From NCBI GenBank assembly GCA_026636295.1, contig CP089457.1, forward strand, positions 434,001 through 498,000: a stretch of DNA of 64,000 nucleotides, written 5' to 3'. The notes beneath the pieces are model-generated. The model made no database searches. It saw only the letters and a list, made by a program, of their open reading frames with translations, and was not told the DNA's origin. Positions 46,575-56,792 of this stretch are shown here, piece after piece. The position numbers and the translations under genes were made by a program. Position 1 is the first letter of the stretch. Each line of letters starts with the position of its first letter. The DNA comes from Medakamo hakoo (Eukaryota; Chlorophyta; Trebouxiophyceae; Coccomyxaceae).

Positions 46575-48937
46575 TCACTCCTTCAGTTGGGCGTACATAG
46601 CCGCGATCGCGCCCGCAAACGCCTTTTCCGCCGCCGCCCTCTTCACCTTGAACGTCGGCGTCAACAGGCCGTTGTCCACAGAAAAGGGCTCGGGCGTCAG
46701 CGCGACGGCCGCCACCTGCTCGAAGCCGCGCAGCTTGGCCGCCCGCCCTTCGGCCACCATGGCCGCGTGCACGGCGGCCGCGGCGGCCGGCGACGCGCAC
46801 ACGGCTTTGAGGGCGTCGTCGGGCGGCGTGCCGGGCGGGATCAAGCCGCGCTCCCTCGCCCACGGCAGGATGGCGTCCGGGTCGGGCACGACCACGCCGA
46901 CCAGCTCCGCCCGCAGCGAGTCCCCGTACACAAAGGCTTGGGCGACGAGCCCGCACCGGCCGTACACGCCCTCGATCTTTTCGGGGGCAATGTACTCGCC
47001 CTGCGCCAGCTTGAAAATGTTTTTCTTGCGGTCGATGATGCGCAGCCGCCCGCCCGGCAACCACTCCCCGACGTCGCCCGTGTGCAGCCAGCCGTCGGGC
47101 CCCAGGACTTCGTCCGTCTGGACGGGGTCCTTGTAATACCCGGAGAAGACGGACGGCCCGCGGACGCACACCTCTCCACGGGGGTGTGGGGTGTCGGTGG
47201 CCAGGTAGGACATTTCAGGGATGTCGACGAGCTTGACCTCGCAGCAGGGGATGGGGCCGCCCACATGCCCGGCCGTTTTTTCAGACGGCCACGTCAGTGT
47301 GATGGTGCACCCCGTCTCCGTCATGCCGTACCCCTCCAGCACGGTCGCGCCGAAGGCGATGCGCAGGAAGTCCAGGACTTCGGCCGCAATGGGCGCGGAC
47401 CCCGTCGTCATGAGCCGCACCCGCCCGCCAATCTTGGCCCGGATTTTGGAAAAGACGAGGCGGTCCCAGAACGCGCCGGTCAGGCCGCCGTCCCGCCCGG
47501 CCGCCAGCGCGGCTTTTTTGTGGGCGTACGCCGACTCGAACAGCCGCCGCGCAAGCGGGCCGGACTCCCGCACGCCGGCGAGGACGCGGTCGTAGATGCG
47601 GTTCCACAGGCGGGGGACGGACGCGAAGATGGTCGGCCGCAGAGCCAGGACGTCGTCCAGGAGCAGCGCCACGTCGCCCGAATAAAACCCGACGGCCACG
47701 CCGGCGTAGGTCGCGCCGACGAAGTTGACGCGCTCGTAGATGTGGGCGAGGGGGAGGTAGGAGACGTGGACGTCGCCGGGCCCGCCCAGGTTGGCGACGA
47801 GGCGGGAGCCGGCCGCGTTTGCCACGAGCGCGCCGTGCGTGAGGACGGCGCCCTTGGGGACGCCGGTCGTGCCGGACGTGTAGCACAGCAGCGCGGTGTC
47901 GCCCGGCGCCGGCGCCCGCGTCGAGCCGGCGCGGGCCCCGCCCCTGCCCGCGGCGCGGACCTCGTCCAGGGTCAGGACTTTGCCCGGCCAGCCCGGCGGA
48001 CCGGGCGGCGGGGGCGACCCGGGCGGCAGGTCAAAGACGACGACCAGGCGGACGGTCCGCGGCGCGTCGGGCCCGCCCAGCGTCGCGAGCAGGGTCGGCG
48101 CGGTTTCAGCCGAGCACGCGACCGCCACCAGGCCGGCGTGGTCGGCGATGTACCGCACCGCGTCCTCGCCCAGCGTGTCGTACAGCGGGACGGCGACCAG
48201 GGCGTGCGCGTGCAGGGCGGCGTCGACAAGGGCCCAGTCCCGGCAGTTGACAGAGTAGAGGCCGACGGCGTCGCCGCTGGCCAGGCCGCCGGCGGTGACT
48301 AGCCCCGCCCCGATGGCGTCGCGCTGGGCGCCCGCTTCCGCGTAGGTCATCCAGTGGTAGGGGCCGAGCGCGCCCCGGCCGTCGCGCTGGCGCTGGCCGA
48401 GGTACGGTTGCTGGGCGAAGGGGGTTGGGTGGGGGGAGAGGACGGGGGAAGGGGAGGTGGGCGGGTTCGGAGAGGCGGCGGAGGCTGGGTGGCCAGGTCA
48501 CCCCCCCTTTTTCGCTTTTTTCTCCATCCAACCATCCACTCACGTTTGGGTATTTGGCAATGGCCGACTCCAGCACGGCCGCCAGGGTGTCCACGCCATC
48601 GTCCGGTGCGGGGAAACGGGAGACCAGGTGTTGTGGGGACAGGACGGAGCTGTGTTGTTGGGGATGGCGGGGGGGGGGAGTGAGGCCGGCGCGAATGCTT
48701 TCCCTTTTCCGTTCCGTCCAGCCCCCAGCCTCCGTCCAAAAGCACTCACCGCCGCACGGGCCAGGGCCCAGGTGCGTCCAGGCTCTCGGGCAGGATGACT
48801 GCGTACTCCAGGTCGGTCTGTTCAGAGGAGGGCGACGACGTGGGCGACGGCGCGGCGAGGTGGGATGGGCCACCGACGCGTCCGTCATTGCCGAGGTGGG
48901 CCGCCAGGACGGCCGCCCGGCCCGCGGTCGGAGACAT
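46575..48937 (-). CDS. LACS: Long-chain acyl-CoA synthetase
   Basis: Predicted 709 aa, minus-strand exons 48937-48750, 48649-48544 and 48410-46575. It activates fatty acids to acyl-CoA through an acyl-adenylate. Seen here: QPYLGQRQRDGRGALGPYHW and MTYAEAGAQRDAIGAGL; the AMP-binding P-loop YTSGTTGVPKGAVLTH (about 274); LPLAHIYERV; VPRLWNRIYDRVLAG; GYGMTETGC; GWLHTGDVGEWLPGGRL with the adenine-binding Asp; IIDRKKNIFKLAQGEYIAPE; and the catalytic Lys in LTPTFKVKRA. The length is normal. The first exon has a modest non-conserved N-terminus, and no peroxisomal SKL-type tail is present (it ends AQLKE), so an ER or plastid-envelope enzyme is more likely than a peroxisomal one. The CAO-like gene lies upstream on the same strand. 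Confidence 0.94.
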
Positions 48938-49086
48938 GGTCTGTGAGGGGAAAGGACCTGCTCTCTCGCAGAGGAGGGCGAGGGCGGCGGGGACGGGCAA
49001 AGGGACGGGGAAACGACGAAATGAAAGCGCGAGCGCTGGCCGCGTCCTTGTCTACTCTCAACCTCTCCCTCACTCTCTCTGCGCGG

Positions 49087-49107
49087 CCCCCCCCCCCCCC
49101 CCCCCCC
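49087..49107. repeat. C21 homopolymer between CAO-like stop and LACS start
   Basis: Twenty-one consecutive C (G21 in the sense of both flanking minus-strand genes), starting a few bases past the CAO-like stop codon. The run length may be subject to assembly error. Confidence 0.85.
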
Positions 49108-49113
49108 TTCCCT

Positions 49114-51133
49114 TCACGTGCCCGCACTCCGCGCCGCGCCCGCCTCTGGCACCCCACTCGGCGCCGGCGGCCCGGCGTCCGCCCGCACCCCGACCCCCGC
49201 CAGCACCGCCCACCCCTGCCGCGCGCCCGGACCGGCCCGGGCCAGCCAGGGGGAGCGGGACTCGGAGAGCGCGACGCGCATCAGCACGCGCGACCCGGCC
49301 GGGTTGGTGGGGCCGCCCGCGGGCGACACCGCGTGGAGGAGGCGCACCGCCCGTCCCGCCCCGGCGTGCGTGACTACAATGCCGCATCCGGCCTGGGTGG
49401 ACGACGGCGGGGGCGCGCCCCTCCCAAGCGCGGACGCGAGCAAGGCGAGCGCGGCCGGGTGCGGGCCGTCGCTCTCGCCCGTCACGCCGCCGCCTGCCGC
49501 CGCGGCCGCGACCGCCGCCTCCCCGCAAGCCAGGGCCGCGCCGCCCGCCGCGAGGCGGGCCAGGACAACGGCGGGCGCGTCCGTGGTCGTCGCACTCGCT
49601 TCGGCCACCGTCACATACCCGGGCGGGCTGGCCGCGGCGGCCGGCGGCGGGCCGGGCGGCGACAAGGGCAGCGGGCAGGCGGCGGCCGCCGCGGCCGCCA
49701 GCCTCAGCGCGGCCGCCCCACCGGGCGGCCGCCACGCCCACACCAGGCCGTCCGCTTCGACGACGGGCAGGGCGGGGACGCGGACGCCCCGCGGCCGCGC
49801 GCGCGTGGACGGCGCGTCGACCAGGGACCCGCACCCGGCAAAGGTCCAGCCGTGGTAGGGGCACTCGGCGTGGCCGGCCGCAGACACGCGGCCCAGGGAC
49901 AGGGGGCACGCCCGGTGCGCGCACTCGTCCAAGATGCAGGCCGGCGGCGCGGCGCCCGGGCCGTGCGGGCGGAACAGGACCCAGGGGTCGCCCGCCAGGT
50001 CGAAGGCCGTCAGGGCGCCCGGGCGGAGGGACGCCGAAAAGGCGACGGGCCACCACAGCGAGGTGGGGGTGGGTAGCGCGGGCGCGGGGTGTGTGTGGTC
50101 TGGAGGGGTGACGGCCGTGGCGGCCGCCGCCGCCGGCGCGCCTTCGCCCGCGCCTGCCCACGCCGCACCGCGCGCTAACGCAGCTTCCAAGGCTTCAGCT
50201 TCCGCACGTAAATCCGCTAGGCGCGCCGCGTTGGTGGCGAGCGCGGCGGACGACGCGGCGAGGCGCGCGCGGGCGGCGCCCACGTCGGCCCGCAGCCCTT
50301 CCAACCTCTCCGCCAGCTCGCGCACGCCCACCCGGCCGTCCGCCCGGTCGCCCAGCGCGGACCCGACTTCTGCGGTGGCGGCTTCAATCACCGCCAGCGT
50401 CGCGGCGACGTCCCGGCGGGTGACGGCCTCGTACACCCGCGTCCAGAGGGCGCGGCGCGTGCGCAAAAATTCCAGGCGCTTGCGCACTTCGGTGGGGTCG
50501 GGCGCGCCCGGGGTGCGGTCGGACTCGGCCAGGCGGGCGTTGAGGACGGCTAAATCCGCCAGTTGGTCGATCTGGCGTTGTTTTTTGGGGACGCGTGTGA
50601 GTGTGCGCGTCGCACGGCTGGGTGGGAGGGGAACACACGCCCTCGCTCTCCCCCCCCCATCCACCCCACCCCACCCCACCCCACTCTCTCTCTCTTACCT
50701 TGCGGTCGCCCGCCGTCCGCGTCCGCACCCGGGGCGCGTTATCCAGCATGTCCTCCACGATGCGGTAAACGGAGGCTGGGGCGGTGCGGGAGCGCGGGCC
50801 GAGCAGGGCGCGCCACCAGGGAAAGGAACGCAGCGCGGACTCTGGGTCGGCGGTCGGGAGCGGAGGTGGTGAGGGTGGGCGCGTCGGACGTGAAGAATTG
50901 GGCGACGACGCAGAAGAGCTCGCCACGTCTGTCGACGCCCTGTCTTCTCCCTCTGGCGCGGCACGACAGACCGGGCCTCGCCTGGTTGGCGGCATGGGTG
51001 CATGGAGGGATGGGAGTGCGGCGGCGGCGGCTGCGTGTCTAGGCGTTGGCGCGGCGCACGCACAAGTGCGGCTTGCGCCGCCCATGCCGCCGCTCGAGGC
51101 GGCCGGCCGGCCGGCCGGGACGGCAGGCCGCAT
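49114..51133 (-). CDS. CAO1: Chlorophyllide a oxygenase-like protein, Rieske half only
   Basis: Predicted 630 aa, minus-strand exons 51133-50699 and 50571-49114. CAO converts chlorophyllide a to b in plastids. Seen here: a transit-peptide-like start (about 1-50); an A-domain-like region with FPWWRALLG, VYRIVEDMLDNAPRV and IDQLADLAVLNARLAE; a coiled-coil B-like linker; a complete Rieske domain starting LWWPVAFSASL, with CAHRACPLSLG (about 361) and CPYHGWTFAGCG (about 380) supplying both Cys and both His. The remaining about 200 residues show no E/D-x3-D-x2-H-x4-H mononuclear-iron motif; that region reads YVTVAEASATTTDAPAVV and is Ala/Gly-rich. In Micromonas and Ostreococcus CAO is known to be split, with CAO1 (Rieske) partnering CAO2 (iron). 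This fits CAO1; the symbol is by analogy. Confidence 0.78.
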
Positions 51134-51521
51134 GCCAGAGGGCCTTGAGCGTCGAACCGGCGGGGTGGGGACGCCAGGCAGTCTGGCCCGCCCGCGCGGC
51201 GAGACGCGATAAGGATAAGAGAGCGCGAGTCGCGCGAGCAGCGACGGCGGTGTGACCCGAAAGGGTCGGGGGGGGGGGGGGCAGACCCATCAACGCGGAG
51301 CGAGCATTCGCCCGGGCGGGACGAAAACGCCGCGGCGGCGCGGCACGGGCGCGGCCGCCTACCGTCCAAATTCCGCCCACCCTTAGGCCAGGTACCAAGG
51401 CTCTTAGCCAGAGCGGCAGCGACGCGAGGATCGAAAGGCCTGGCCGTCGTGTGTTTGCGTTTGTTGTGTTTCCCGCGCCCCTGGCGCCCTCTCCGACCTG
51501 CAACCACCCGCTGGAAAAACA
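51134..51521. other. Shared CAO-like/transporter start region
   Basis: 388 bp between divergent starts, no gene seen. It contains a 12-G run near 51270 and mixed CG-rich sequence. It probably holds promoters for both genes; no motif stands out. Confidence 0.45.
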
Positions 51522-53507
51522 ATGCTCGTCCGCATAGCCCTTTTTGCCTGCCTGTCCGGCTTCCTGTACGGCTACGACGAGGGCTTGATCGGCGGGGCGG
51601 CTCTGTATTTCACCAGCGACCTCCGCCTCTCCCAAAAAGCCGTGGGTGGCGTCGTCGCGGCCGCGAAAGTCGGCGCGCTGGCGGGCGCGTGGGTGGGCGG
51701 TGCGGCCATGTCCGCGTGGGGCAGGCGGAGAGCCATCGCCCTGTCCGGTGCTGCTTTCACCCTAGGCCCAGCCATCATGGCCGGCGCGCGTGGCCTGGGC
51801 ACGCTCGTGTGTGGTCGTCTGGTGGTGGGCGTCGGGATCGGGGCAGCCGCCGTGGCCGTCCCTCAGTATTTGGGCGAAGTCGCGCCGGCGCGCGTGCGTG
51901 GGCGGGTAGTGGAGGGGTTTGAAGCGGCGTTGGCGGCGGGCATGCTGGCGTCCACGCTCGTGGACGCGGCGATCGGCAGGGCGGCCGACAGAGGCGGCGG
52001 CGGGGGCGGCGGCGGCGGCGGCGGTGCCGGTGGCCCCTGGCGGGCGATGGTCGGCCTGCCCCTTCTCCCCGGCGCCGCCCTCCTCCTCGCGTCGGCCCTC
52101 CTGCCCGAATCCCCGCGCTGGCTGGTGTCTGCGGGGCGGCTGGACGAGGCGCTGGCCGTGGTGCGCCGCCTGCTGGGCGGCGGACGGTCGGCGGCCGCCG
52201 TCGCCGCGGCAGAGGACGAGCTCCTCCAACTCTGGTCGGCCGTGGAGAAGGAGGGCGCGGCCGCGGCCGAGTCGCGGGCGGCCCTGCTGGCGGGCGGCGG
52301 TGGTGGCCGGAGGCGAGGCGGCGGCGGCCTGCAGGCGTTGGAACTGGCCGTGCCGCCGCCGGCTGCCTTGCCGGCTCCACCCCCGCCGGCGCCCCTGCCG
52401 CCGCCGCCGCCGTCACCCCTCCTGCCGCCCCCGCCCCAGCCCGCCAGCCCGCCGCCCTTCCCGGACGTGGCGGACGTGCGCCCGCCCGGCCTGCCACCCA
52501 TTCGAACCATCACGCCGCGGGATGGAGGAGGAGGAGGAGGCGTGGAGGGCGGCGGCCCGCCCGCAGGCGCCGCGGAGGCAGGCGCCGCGGCCGGCGCGGC
52601 CGCCGTCGCGGCGCTCTCGTCGCTCGCGCTCGACACCGCGCCCGGCGGCTCGACGGGCGGGGCGGCGCCGCCACCCCCACCCCCACCCCCACCGCCGGCC
52701 GCTGCAGAAGCGCCGCCGACCTCCCTCGTGACCCAGCCCGAAGCGCCGCCGACCTCCCTCGCGACCCAGGCCGCCCCCGCCCACCACCGCCGCCCGGGAT
52801 TTTGGGCGGTGCTCGGCCTGATGGTGCTGGACACGCGCGCCGCGGCGTCGGAGCCCGGCACCCGGGCCGCCCTGGCCACGGCCCTCGTCCTCGCGGCCTC
52901 CAACCAGCTCATGGCCAGTTCGGCGGTGCTCAACTACGCGCCGTCCCTCCTGGAGGCCGCGGGCGCGCCCAGCCACGCGGCCGCCACGTCCCTGACTGCT
53001 TTCGTCACGGCGTCCAAGTGCGTGGGCGTGGCGGCGTCCTTCGTCCTCATCGATTCGGCGGGGCGCCGGCCCCTGGCGGTGGCGGGCGCGGCCGCGTGCG
53101 TGGCGGGCTTGGTGGGCGTGGGCGCGGCGGTCGGCGCGGGCTCCGCGGGCGCCCTGACCGCCGCACTGTCGCTGTTCATCCTCGCCTTCTCCGCCTCGCA
53201 CGCGGGCCTGGTGTGGGTGCTCATGTCCGAACTGTTCGACATGCGGCACAAGGCGGCGGCGGCCGCGCTGTCGACGTCCGCGCTCTTTGCGTCTGGCGCC
53301 GCGATCAACGGCGCGTTTCCACTGCTCAACGCTGCGCTCGGTGGGTGGGCGTTTGCTTTGTACGCGTCCGTCGCCGCTGCTGCAGGCCTGTACTGCTGGG
53401 CCCGCCTGCCGGAGACAAAGGGCAAGACGCTGGACGAGGTCGGGGAGTTGATGGCAGAGCAGGGTGGTGTTGGAAGGGGCGGGTGCTGTGGCCGCGGGCG
53501 GGTGTAG
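51522..53507 (+). CDS. MFS sugar-porter family transporter with long central loop
   Basis: Intronless, predicted 661 aa, twelve hydrophobic segments in two bundles. It probably moves a monosaccharide or polyol with protons across a membrane. Seen here: ACLSGFLYGYDEGLIGGA (helix 1); GRRRAIALSG after helix 2; RLVVGVGIGAAAVAVPQYLGE; LPESPRWLVSAGR after helix 6; DSAGRRPLAVAG after helix 8; MSELFDMRHKA; and LPETKGKTLDEV after helix 12, all sugar-porter signatures. Between helices 6 and 7 lies an unusually long loop (about residues 235-425), rich in Ala, Pro and Gly. Long central loops are known in tonoplast monosaccharide transporters, but the sequence of this loop is not recognisable. It includes a 33-bp tandem duplication. 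Confidence 0.87.
   Translation: MLVRIALFACLSGFLYGYDEGLIGGAALYFTSDLRLSQKAVGGVVAAAKVGALAGAWVGGAAMSAWGRRRAIALSGAAFTLGPAIMAGARGLGTLVCGRLVVGVGIGAAAVAVPQYLGEVAPARVRGRVVEGFEAALAAGMLASTLVDAAIGRAADRGGGGGGGGGGGAGGPWRAMVGLPLLPGAALLLASALLPESPRWLVSAGRLDEALAVVRRLLGGGRSAAAVAAAEDELLQLWSAVEKEGAAAAESRAALLAGGGGGRRRGGGGLQALELAVPPPAALPAPPPPAPLPPPPPSPLLPPPPQPASPPPFPDVADVRPPGLPPIRTITPRDGGGGGGVEGGGPPAGAAEAGAAAGAAAVAALSSLALDTAPGGSTGGAAPPPPPPPPPPAAAEAPPTSLVTQPEAPPTSLATQAAPAHHRRPGFWAVLGLMVLDTRAAASEPGTRAALATALVLAASNQLMASSAVLNYAPSLLEAAGAPSHAAATSLTAFVTASKCVGVAASFVLIDSAGRRPLAVAGAAACVAGLVGVGAAVGAGSAGALTAALSLFILAFSASHAGLVWVLMSELFDMRHKAAAAALSTSALFASGAAINGAFPLLNAALGGWAFALYASVAAAAGLYCWARLPETKGKTLDEVGELMAEQGGVGRGGCCGRGRV
52707..52772 (+). 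repeat. 33-bp tandem duplication inside the MFS loop
   Basis: Two adjoining 33-bp copies (52707-52739 and 52740-52772) differing at very few bases encode EAPPTSLVTQP and EAPPTSLATQA. The frame is kept, so this is a recent in-frame duplication in a disordered loop. Confidence 0.9.
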
Positions 53508-53878
53508 AAAAAAAACAGGATGGAAAAGAAAAAAACACGCGCGCGGGGGGGCGGTTTCTTACACACGCACACCCTGGGCGCGGGCGCTCTCACACACATC
53601 TCTCTCACACCGGCTCGCACAGAAAAGGGGGGGGGGGAGTAGGGGGTAAAACAAGCGGGAAAGTGTCTTCAAAAGGGCCACCAGGCGCGCGAGGGAAAGG
53701 GTGGATGGAAAAAACGGGCGGGTGGGGCGTGCCGCCCGGTTCCCTCCCCCGCACGCCCCCGCCTCTCTCTCTGGGAAGGGGGGGGGGCTTGCTTCGAAAA
53801 TTGCTGCAGGTACAGAAAGAAGAACAAGGGAATCGGAAAAAACAGCAGTACTAGGGCAGAAAAAAAAGGGGGGGCTCC
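53508..53878. other. Convergent 3' region with several G runs
   Basis: 371 bp between the MFS transporter stop and the MAPK stop. No gene is visible. It contains A-rich patches (GGATGGAAAA near 53519 and again near 53703) and several runs of 7-12 G, which could form G-quadruplexes on the plus strand. Confidence 0.5.
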
Positions 53879-53930
53879 TCACTGGAACGAGCTCGACCGG
53901 GCGAGCGCCTGCTGGTGCTGGGCGGCCGCG

Positions 53931-53965
<35 letters not shown>

Positions 53966-55868
53966 GGCCGCCGCCGCCGCCGCCGTCGCGTCAGCTGCCG
54001 GCGCGAACGCGGGCGGCGCGGCGGGCGCGTAGCCGCCGTACTTGCCCGGGCCGCCCAGGCCGCCCGGCTCCGCGCCCAGCTGCGTGGCGGGCGCGGGCGC
54101 CCACGACGCCGCGGTCGGCAGCGGGTGGTGGTGGCCGGGGGCGGCGGCCCCGCCGCCCACCACCCGGGCCGCCTCGGACTGGAAGTCGCGCACCCGTTCC
54201 CGGGGCAGCGACGTGGCCTGGCCCAGGCCGTTGTTGTTGGCGGGCCCGGCGCCGTACGCCCCGCCGCCGCCGTGGTGGTGGGACGGCGCGGCCGCGCCCC
54301 CGCCGCCGCCCGCCCCGCCGGCCTCCAGGTGCGCAAACTGGCGCCGGAAGTTGTCCAGGGCGGACGGGTACAGGAAGCCGGGCGCGCGGCCGTCGCCCAC
54401 GCCCGCGCCCGGCCCCCCCGCCGCCGCGCTCAGGTATTGGGCCAGGACGGCCGGGTGGTACTCCAGGATCTCGCGGTAGATCAGGTCGCGCACCTCGTCC
54501 GCCGTCAGCTTGCGCCGCTCAAACTCAAAGGCCAGCTTGGAGACGGGCTGGGCGGCCGGCTCGCGGGCGGGCGTGGCCAGGCCCGCAAAGTACGGGTCGG
54601 CCAGGGCTTCCTCGGCCGTCGGGCGGTCGGCCGGGTCAAAGGCGAGCAGCCGTTTCAGCAGCGCGCGCGCGCCCGGCTCCGCCTTGGGGAAGGCCACCTC
54701 CCACGGCACGCCAGCCTTGGGCTTCATGTTGGCCAGGAACCGGCGGGCCTTGTCGTTGCGCACCTTGGCCACCACCTCCGGCGGCGGCGTGCCCAGCAAG
54801 TCGGTGATCAGTTCCAACTGGTGGACGACGTTGCGGCCCGGGAAGAGCGGCTTGCCCAGCAGGATCTCCGCAAAGATGCAGCCGATGGACCAGACGTCGA
54901 TGGCGGGCGAGTACCGGGCGAAGAAGGAGCCGCACAGCTCGGGCGCCCGGTACCAGCGCGTCGCCACGTAGTCCGTCCAGAAGATGGTGGTCGGCATGTC
55001 CGTGAAGGCCGGGCGGGCCAGGCCGAAATCGCACACCTTCAGCTTGCAGTCGGAATTGGCCAGAATGTTTTTGGGCTTCAAGTCCCGGTGGAAGACTTTG
55101 GCGGTGTGGATGTACTTGAGGCCGCGCAGCAGCTGGTACAGGAAGAACTGGTGGTGTTCGGGCGTCAGGTCGTCGTTGGCCTTGATGACCTAAGAGAGGA
55201 GAGAGAGAGGGAGAGGGGGGGGGGGTAGAGAATGGATGGGGTGGAGTGGAGTGGTGAGTGGTTGCGTGTGGGTGAGGCGCGCCGCTAGTGTCGCTCCCCA
55301 CAGAGCACGGCGGGCGAATCCAGGCCCGGGGCGCGCAGACCCCCCCTCCCCTCCCCCTCACCTGGTGCAAGTCCGTCTCCATCAGTTCAAACACGACGTA
55401 AATGTCCTTGAAGTCCCGGGGCGAGGGCGGCAGCATGATGTGGCGCACCTCCACGATGTCCGGGTGGCGCAGCAGGCGCAGCAGCTTGATCTCCCGCAGG
55501 ATGCGCGTCGCGTCGGACACGTGGTCGAAGACGTTGTTGATTTTCTTGATGGCGACCTTGGTGCCCGTCAGCGTGTCGACGGCGGAGCAGACGATGCCGT
55601 AGGAGCCTTTGCCTGTTGTGTGGCGGTGTGGGGTGGGTGGGGGTGAGAGGGTGGGGTGTGGGTGGGGGGATGAGAGGCCTGGAGGGCGAGTTTTTTTTTT
55701 CTTCTTCCGGCGCCGCGGGCGCGCCGCCCTGTCTTCCCCCGACACGCCCTGGCCCGTCGCGGCGGCGCGCCTGCACTCCATCGCCCTCGCTTCCAACTTA
55801 CCAATAATCTCCTTGATCTGGTACCGATTCGCCTCCCCGTACTCAGTGAAAAAGTCCTTGGCTTCCAT
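53879..55868 (-). CDS. MAP kinase, plant TDY class
   Basis: Predicted 542 aa, minus-strand exons 55868-55802, 55612-55362 and 55189-53879. Seen here: [71 protein letters not shown], catalytic [10 protein letters not shown] (about 139), DFGLA, and activation loop [15 protein letters not shown] with a TDY rather than TEY motif (about 176). [20 protein letters not shown] and the post-kinase [25 protein letters not shown] region follow. This set is typical of group D plant MAPKs. The C-terminal extension (about 390-542) is Ala/Gly/His-rich and contains a poly-Ala tract. Divergent to the amino-acid transporter, with a 924-bp spacer. Confidence 0.94.
53923..53986 (-). repeat. GCC/GGC trinucleotide tract encoding poly-Ala in MAPK tail
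   Basis: A run of about twenty GCG/GCC-type codons near the C-terminus of the MAPK gives an almost pure alanine stretch. A polymorphic length is likely. Confidence 0.9.
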
Positions 55869-56172
55869 GGCGCGCTGTTTTTTTTTTTGCGAGCGGTGAG
55901 TTATCGTCAGAGAGTCGAGACGGCGCAGCGCAGCGAGCGGTCATTTCACGGCCTGCCCACACATCCCAGGGCGTGCGCACACAAGTTGGATGCCCGACCG
56001 ACGTGGTGCGGAGGGTGTGGGAAAAGGCCAGACGGCCGCAAAAGGCAAACAGGCGACCGCGGCCGCGCGCCCGGCGCCGCGAGAAGGCGCGAGAGGCCAT
56101 CGTCGAAGGGGCCGCACTTTCCGCCACCAACCGCGGCTGTCCACGGCGCGCCAGGGTCCACCCTTGCTTGCG

Positions 56173-56571
56173 TCAGGAGGCCCAGACTTCTGGCTCCTTG
56201 CAGCTGCGCGGCATGGGGAGGAAGGATGCCGCCAACCGTCCCTCCTGGTCGCCGGTCTCCGAGTCGAGGCGGCGGCGCGCGTCTCCCAGCCTTGGCCCGA
56301 CGGGCGACTGTGGGCCGCCCCTCGAATCGCCCGCGGCGGCGCCCTTCCCTCGCGCTCCGCTACCATTTTCCCGCGCCCGATGGCTGGCCCGCACCTTGGA
56401 CACCTTCGACCGGGAGGCTTTAGACTTCTGGGCGCCGGCGGGCGGCGCGGCGGTGGACGCGACGAGCGCGACGGGCGCGGCAGTCTGCGCGTGCGGTGCC
56501 TTTTCACTGCCGGAGGCGGCGTCCTTGGCGGGCGAACGCTTTTTTTTGAAGAGAGCTAAGAAACCAGGCAT
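56173..56571 (-). CDS. Small basic hypothetical protein
   Basis: Open frame of 132 codons on the minus strand. It begins MPGFLALFKKKRSPAKDAAS and continues Lys/Ser/Ala-rich (AQKSKASRSKVSKVRASH), then turns Arg/Gly-rich. No family is recognised. A GTGCGG donor-like site follows SKVSK, so the true protein may be shorter or spliced. A competing plus-strand frame over the same bases is also open; neither has conserved motifs. Included as a candidate only. Confidence 0.3.
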   Translation of the reverse strand: MPGFLALFKKKRSPAKDAASGSEKAPHAQTAAPVALVASTAAPPAGAQKSKASRSKVSKVRASHRARENGSGARGKGAAAGDSRGGPQSPVGPRLGDARRRLDSETGDQEGRLAASFLPMPRSCKEPEVWAS

Positions 56572-56586
56572 GCTAGGCGCCTAGCA
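56571..56586. repeat. 16-bp perfect palindrome
   Basis: TGCTAGGCGCCTAGCA is a perfect inverted repeat that overlaps the start codon of the small hypothetical frame. CTAG is otherwise sparse in this GC-rich sequence, so the match is less likely to be background than CG palindromes. It could be an operator-like site. Confidence 0.5.
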
Positions 56587-56792
56587 CGCCATGGCCTGCT
56601 GGCGTGCGGCGTCCTTTTCGAGGGGGGTGGCGGAGTCTTCGCCCGATAAGTCAGAGTGAAGCGCGCGGCCGGCCGGCTGCGCTCCACTTCTTTTTTTTCA
56701 CTGCCCGGGGCCCAGACAGAGAGAGAGAGAGGGGAGCCGGGCGAGGGAGGAGCGCTGCCCTCCCTCCCCTCCCTCCTTTTCCACAGGCAGCC

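Larger units (their letters stand above)
55869..56792. other. Wide divergent spacer between MAPK and amino-acid transporter
   Basis: At 924 bp this is the longest gap between start codons here. The middle is open on both strands over about 400 bp and may hold a small gene (see 56173-56571). The end next to the transporter has a GA/GGAG-rich leader, and a 16-bp palindrome is at 56571-56586. Confidence 0.45.

Noticed and set aside
49070-50161. The missing CAO iron domain in another reading frame
   Set aside because: The other frames over this stretch contain no D-x2-H-x4-H-type motif and are low-complexity; a frameshift does not explain the absence.
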